This document shows positions 60,830-64,000 of a stretch of 64,000 bases of DNA, piece by piece. A program made the position numbers and the translations under genes. The notes under the pieces are model-generated. The model did no database searches, was not told the origin of the DNA, and saw only the letters and a program-made list of their open reading frames with translations. Numbering within the stretch: the stretch's first letter is position 1; every line of letters starts with the position of its first letter. The DNA is taken from the NCBI RefSeq assembly GCF_000429445.1, contig NZ_AUBW01000004.1:310001-374000 (forward strand), given 5' to 3'. Source of the stretch: Algoriphagus terrigena DSM 22685. Lineage in GTDB: Bacteria; Bacteroidota; Bacteroidia; Cytophagales; Cyclobacteriaceae.

Positions 60830-62087
60830 ACTCAATAAACCCCACACTCACGGTGTCATAGCTTCCCTCATCGATCAGGATAAACGCCCCGTTGGACTTG
60901 CTGGTGTGATAAGAGTCGAAGTGAATCGGTTTGCTGAGTCTGAAATGCACCCGGCCGATGTCGTTGAGCTTCAACTGATCGGCTTCCTCTATACCGGTGA
61001 AATCGGTGTGGATTCTGGATTCGATCTGATCGACCTTGGCCAAAACCCGGTTGATTCCGTGCTGCAGGATATACTTTCCGCCCACTTTCAACGCCTTGCT
61101 GTTGACTTGGCAGATGGTCGCAGAGATTGCCTTTTCGCTTTGCGGCAATTGGCCACTTTTCACAATCATGTCTCCACGGCTACAGTCCACCTCAGTCGCC
61201 AGCGTGATCACGATGGAGGACTCGGTGGCAGCTTCCTCCACTTCCTGATCAAAGAAATGGATGCTTTTAATGGTTGATTCATTGCCGGATGGCAACACTG
61301 TCACCGCATCTCCAACTTTTAGATTGCCTCCGTAGAGCATTCCCGAGAAACCACGGAAATCATGGTAGGCCTCAGTCTTTGGACGGATGACATACTGAAC
61401 CGGAAATCTTGGAACTGAGCTTTCGAGCAAATCCGAAGGCTCAAGTACTTCCAGATGATCCAAAAGCGTATTCCCCACATACCAAGGCATGTGATCAGAT
61501 TTGCGGGTGACGTTTTCACCTTTCAAAGCCGACACCGGAATAAAGGTGATCTGGTCCTCTCTAAAGTCACTCTTTGCTACCAAGGCATCGAAATCATGCT
61601 TGATCTTCAGGAAAACATCCTCGCTGTAATCCACCAAATCCATCTTGTTGATCGCTACGACCACGTGGGAAATGCGAAGCAAATTGCTGATGAAAAAGTG
61701 GCGGTACGTCTGCTCGATCACGCCTTTGCGGGCATCGATCAGGATGATGGCGACATTCGAAGTCGATGCGCCAGTCACCATATTTCGCGTGTACTCCACG
61801 TGTCCCGGAGTATCCGCGACGATGAAATTGGTCTTATCGGTATTGAAATAAATATGCGCCACATCGATGGTAATGCCCTGCTCGCGCTCGGCCACTAGTC
61901 CGTCGGTAGCCAGTGAAAAGTCCAGGTAATCGTATCCGCGCTGCTTGGAGCTGCGCTCGATGGCCTCGATCTTGTCAGTCGTGAGGGAATTGGTGTCGTA
62001 CAGCAAGCGACCGATGAGGGTGCTTTTGCCGTCGTCCACGGAACCCGCAGTGGCGATTTTGATGAGTTTTCTGCCTTGTATGTCCAT
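60828..62087 (-). CDS. cysN: Sulfate adenylyltransferase subunit 1
   Basis: The 419-residue GTPase subunit activates ATP sulfurylase. The P-loop is GSVDDGKST (15-23), with switch II DTPGHVEYTRNM and base-specificity NKMD in AINKMDLVDYSEDV. EF-Tu-like beta-barrel domains follow. GTP hydrolysis drives the CysD reaction that makes APS from ATP and sulfate. There is no C-terminal APS kinase fusion, in line with a pathway through APS reductase. The repeat words begin exactly at its stop codon. Confidence 0.96.
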   Translation of the reverse strand: MDIQGRKLIKIATAGSVDDGKSTLIGRLLYDTNSLTTDKIEAIERSSKQRGYDYLDFSLATDGLVAEREQGITIDVAHIYFNTDKTNFIVADTPGHVEYTRNMVTGASTSNVAIILIDARKGVIEQTYRHFFISNLLRISHVVVAINKMDLVDYSEDVFLKIKHDFDALVAKSDFREDQITFIPVSALKGENVTRKSDHMPWYVGNTLLDHLEVLEPSDLLESSVPRFPVQYVIRPKTEAYHDFRGFSGMLYGGNLKVGDAVTVLPSGNESTIKSIHFFDQEVEEAATESSIVITLATEVDCSRGDMIVKSGQLPQSEKAISATICQVNSKALKVGGKYILQHGINRVLAKVDQIESRIHTDFTGIEEADQLKLNDIGRVHFRLSKPIHFDSYHTSKSNGAFILIDEGSYDTVSVGFIE

Positions 62088-62106
62088 TTGTTAGATTCTT
62101 TGTCAA

Positions 62107-62230
62107 CAGACCACGGACCACAGTCCACAGCCGATTTGTTTAATTCACTTACTCATTTTTTGTTGCCCTGCTTCTCCCGAAGCTGGACTTGGATTTGTCA
62201 GTTTATGCTGCTTCTGGAGAAGCAGCATAA
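62107..62230. repeat. ACCAC/CAGTCCAC words and a perfect 13-bp-arm palindrome between cysN and cysD
   Basis: ACAGTCCAC (62120-62128) also occurs at 53902-53910. TTATGCTGCTTCT (62203-62215) pairs exactly with 62218-62230, with GG at the centre. The inner CTTCTGGAGAAGCAGCA is identical to 56882-56898, and flanking GATTTGT/CAGTT also resembles that copy. Confidence 0.75.
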
Positions 62231-62237
62231 CTCGATG

Positions 62238-63137
62238 TCAAAAATATCCAACCTTTTTCCTAGTCTCCATCGCTGCTTCAGATCGCTTGTCGTCGATACG
62301 GGCGCCACGCTCGGAGATGGTGGAGAGTCTGATCTCAGCGACCACATCATCCAGAGAAACCGCCTCGGAGAATACTGCCGCGGTGCAAGTCATGTCACCC
62401 ACGGTACGGAACCTGACCATCTTTTCGACTACTTCTTCATGCGGCTCACGGAACACGTGCTCGTTGGCAGTCCAGATCATGCCGTCACGAAGGAACACTT
62501 CGCGCTTATGAGCGAAATAAATGCTCGGAATGGCGATGTTTTCAGTGCGGATATATTCCCAGACGTCCAGCTCAGTCCAGTTCGAAATCGGGAAACAACG
62601 CACATTTTGTCCCACGTGGATCTTGCCGTTGAGCATGTCAAACAACTCCGGGCGTTGGTTTTTCTCATCCCACTGACCAAAGTCATCACGAACGGAAAAC
62701 ACGCGCTCCTTGGCTCTGGCTTTTTCCTCATCTCTTCTCGCACCGCCGATGCAGGCGTCAAACTTGAATTCCTCGATCGCATCCAAAAGCGTCGTCGTCT
62801 GCAGCGTATTTCTGCTGGCGTAGCGACCGCGCTCTTCCCGTACTTTTCCCTGATCAATAGAATCCTGGACATTTCGCACGATGAGTTCGAGTCCAAGTTC
62901 CTTCACCAGATTGTCCCGAAACTCAATCGTCTCCGGGAAGTTGTGTCCCGTGTCGACGTGAAGGAGAGGAAAAGGAATTTTCGCAGGGAAAAAGGCCTTT
63001 TGAGCCAATCTAACTAGGGTAATGGAGTCTTTCCCTCCGGAAAAAAGCAAAACCGGACGCTCAAACTGCGCCGCCACTTCCCGAAGGATATGGATCGATT
63101 CTGCTTCTTTGGGATTTGGAATAAATACGTTGTTCAT
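62238..63137 (-). CDS. cysD: Sulfate adenylyltransferase subunit 2
   Basis: The 299-residue catalytic subunit of ATP sulfurylase belongs to the PP-loop ATP pyrophosphatase family. The PP-loop is SGGKDS (33-38). LHVDTGHNFPETIEFRD, KFDACIGGARRDEEKARAKERVFS and FPISNWTELDVWEYI are the usual segments. It adenylylates sulfate to APS together with CysN, whose gene follows after 150 nt. Confidence 0.97.
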   Translation of the reverse strand: MNNVFIPNPKEAESIHILREVAAQFERPVLLFSGGKDSITLVRLAQKAFFPAKIPFPLLHVDTGHNFPETIEFRDNLVKELGLELIVRNVQDSIDQGKVREERGRYASRNTLQTTTLLDAIEEFKFDACIGGARRDEEKARAKERVFSVRDDFGQWDEKNQRPELFDMLNGKIHVGQNVRCFPISNWTELDVWEYIRTENIAIPSIYFAHKREVFLRDGMIWTANEHVFREPHEEVVEKMVRFRTVGDMTCTAAVFSEAVSLDDVVAEIRLSTISERGARIDDKRSEAAMETRKKVGYF

Positions 63138-63144
63138 TTTATTT

Positions 63145-63227
63145 ACGAGTTACGAAGTGCGATTTACGAGGTAAAGGGAACTTCAATCCGATAATTCTTA
63201 TGTTTGCTTCTTAATTCTTGCGTCTCA
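63145..63227. repeat. Word repeats between cysH and cysD, including the inverted 26-bp copy
   Basis: 63145-63170 is the complement of 53148-53173 with one mismatch. TGCTTCTTAATTCTTGCGTC (63205-63224) belongs to the TCTTG family and abuts the stop codon of cysH. Confidence 0.75.
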
Positions 63228-63929
63228 CTTCGCATGCAATCCGCACTCCTTCTTCGAGTCTTCCCACCACCAGCGACCGGCGCGGGCGTCTTCTCCAGGA
63301 AATATCGCCCGGGTACAAGGGGCGCAGCCAATGCTGACAAAACCCTGATCATGCATCGGATTGTAGGGAATCTTATGCTCCTTGATGTAGTCGATCATCT
63401 GGTCAAAAGTCCAATCCAGCAAGGGATTATACTTGAGAATTTGATTGGCTTCGTCCCACTCGACACGCTTCATCCCGCCGCGGTTGGCACTCTGCTCGGC
63501 CCGGAGGCCTGTGATCCAGACCTGATTTCCTGCCAAAGCTCTTTTTAAAGGCTCGACTTTGCGGACAAAGCAGCAGGATTTTCGGTTTTCAACAGAGTCG
63601 TAAAATCCGTTGATTCCGATGTCGCTGACCAGTTTTTCTACCGAAGCAGTTTCTGGATAATAGACTTTGATCCGGGTCTTGTACCGGGATTCCGTGCGTC
63701 CCAAAAGCTCCAAAGTCTCTGGAAATAGCCTTCCCGTATCAAGAGAGAAGATCTGAACCGGCAAATTCTGAGATGCAATCAATTGAGTAATGACTTGATC
63801 TTCCTGACCTAGCGAGGTCGAAAAAACCACCTTGCCCGGAAACATCTCGGCGATCAAGGCCAAGCCCTCTCCTGCACTCAATTGCTCCAGTTTGGATTCA
63901 AGATCTGATATATTCAGGCTTTGGCTCAT
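63225..63929 (-). CDS. cysH: Phosphoadenylyl/adenylyl-sulfate reductase, APS-type
   Basis: The product has 234 residues from the ATG at 63929, which gives the usual length; ATGs at 63968 and 63950 are in frame and possible. FSTSLGQEDQV is the PP-loop-like segment. Cys119-Cys120 (SCCFVRK) and Cys202/Cys205 (GCAPCTR) are the two pairs that hold the [4Fe-4S] cluster of APS reductases and are absent from PAPS-only enzymes. The catalytic Cys is in the C-terminal ECGLH (Cys229). It therefore probably reduces APS directly to sulfite with thioredoxin, and no APS kinase gene is present in the window. It is the first gene of the sulfate cluster here. Confidence 0.94.
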   Translation of the reverse strand: MSQSLNISDLESKLEQLSAGEGLALIAEMFPGKVVFSTSLGQEDQVITQLIASQNLPVQIFSLDTGRLFPETLELLGRTESRYKTRIKVYYPETASVEKLVSDIGINGFYDSVENRKSCCFVRKVEPLKRALAGNQVWITGLRAEQSANRGGMKRVEWDEANQILKYNPLLDWTFDQMIDYIKEHKIPYNPMHDQGFVSIGCAPCTRAIFPGEDARAGRWWWEDSKKECGLHAK

Positions 63930-64000
63930 CGGCTTTGTTTTTTGTTGCATTTTCCCAAACCCGCTCATGCAGGTAGTAGAGGATAATCTTGGAGAAAACC

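Noticed and set aside
1..64000. tRNA or rRNA genes
   Set aside because: No cloverleaf with a TTCRANNC arm and no conserved rRNA segment was found by eye. A tRNA scan would be decisive.

Overview
The window reads as chromosomal DNA of an aerobic, heterotrophic Bacteroidota bacterium, most likely family Cyclobacteriaceae (Algoriphagus-like). That is an inference from the gene set: a type IX secretion sorting tail, several TonB-dependent receptors with carboxypeptidase-like N-terminal domains, DUF4249 and DUF5916 proteins, a HEPN-tailed sulfite reductase, and candidate promoters of the TTG / TAnnTTTG type used by this phylum. No ribosomal or transfer RNA gene, insertion sequence, prophage or CRISPR array was seen. 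Genes are dense and appear intact.

Layout. 1-6.5 kb: a partial surface protein with a type IX sorting tail, a periplasmic amidohydrolase and a large S9 peptidase. 6.6-10.6 kb: an NfeD-like/flotillin pair, a DsrE protein and a Ca2+/Na+ exchanger. 10.7-15.4 kb: a TonB-dependent receptor and a DUF5916 outer-membrane protein. 15.6-18.4 kb: a cyclopropane-synthase-like methyltransferase, then a P-loop ATPase/nuclease-fold gene preceded by a regular array of three 52-bp units. 18.5-21.8 kb: two adjacent M14 carboxypeptidase-family genes, one of which has lost its metal ligands. 22-26.6 kb: universal stress protein plus cation/proton antiporter, ferrochelatase and an MFS transporter. 26.6-30.8 kb: a 1376-residue LamG / glycine-rich / IPT / papain-like protein. 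31.2-37.5 kb: a DUF2179 protein and a tRNA methyltransferase, then a Kelch-IPT, TonB receptor, DUF4249 cassette. 37.5-43.3 kb: housekeeping genes (saccharopine dehydrogenase family, cytidine deaminase, esterase, acetyltransferase, M1 peptidase). 43.4-47.5 kb: a GH15 hydrolase facing a fused trehalose-phosphate synthase/phosphatase. 47.6-53 kb: metK, a second CaCA exchanger, a methyltransferase and a membrane-tethered AraC-TPR regulator. 53.3-56.7 kb: small surface and membrane proteins. 56.9-64 kb: a six-gene assimilatory sulfate reduction cluster on the minus strand.

How the genes work together. The clearest pathway is sulfate assimilation: CysD/CysN make APS, CysH (which carries the iron-sulfur cysteine pairs of APS reductases) makes sulfite, the siroheme reductase makes sulfide, and CobA plus the precorrin-2 dehydrogenase/ferrochelatase make the siroheme. 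The GH15 and OtsA-OtsB genes form a trehalose/alpha-glucoside pair. The peptidases and TonB receptors point to growth on proteins and polymers.

The most unusual sequences are the phased 52-bp inverted-repeat array beside the ATPase/nuclease gene, the HxxE to ExxH swap in the second M14 protein, the composite papain-like giant protein, and several families of short degenerate words that recur between genes, mostly in the sulfate region, partly as inverted copies kilobases apart.
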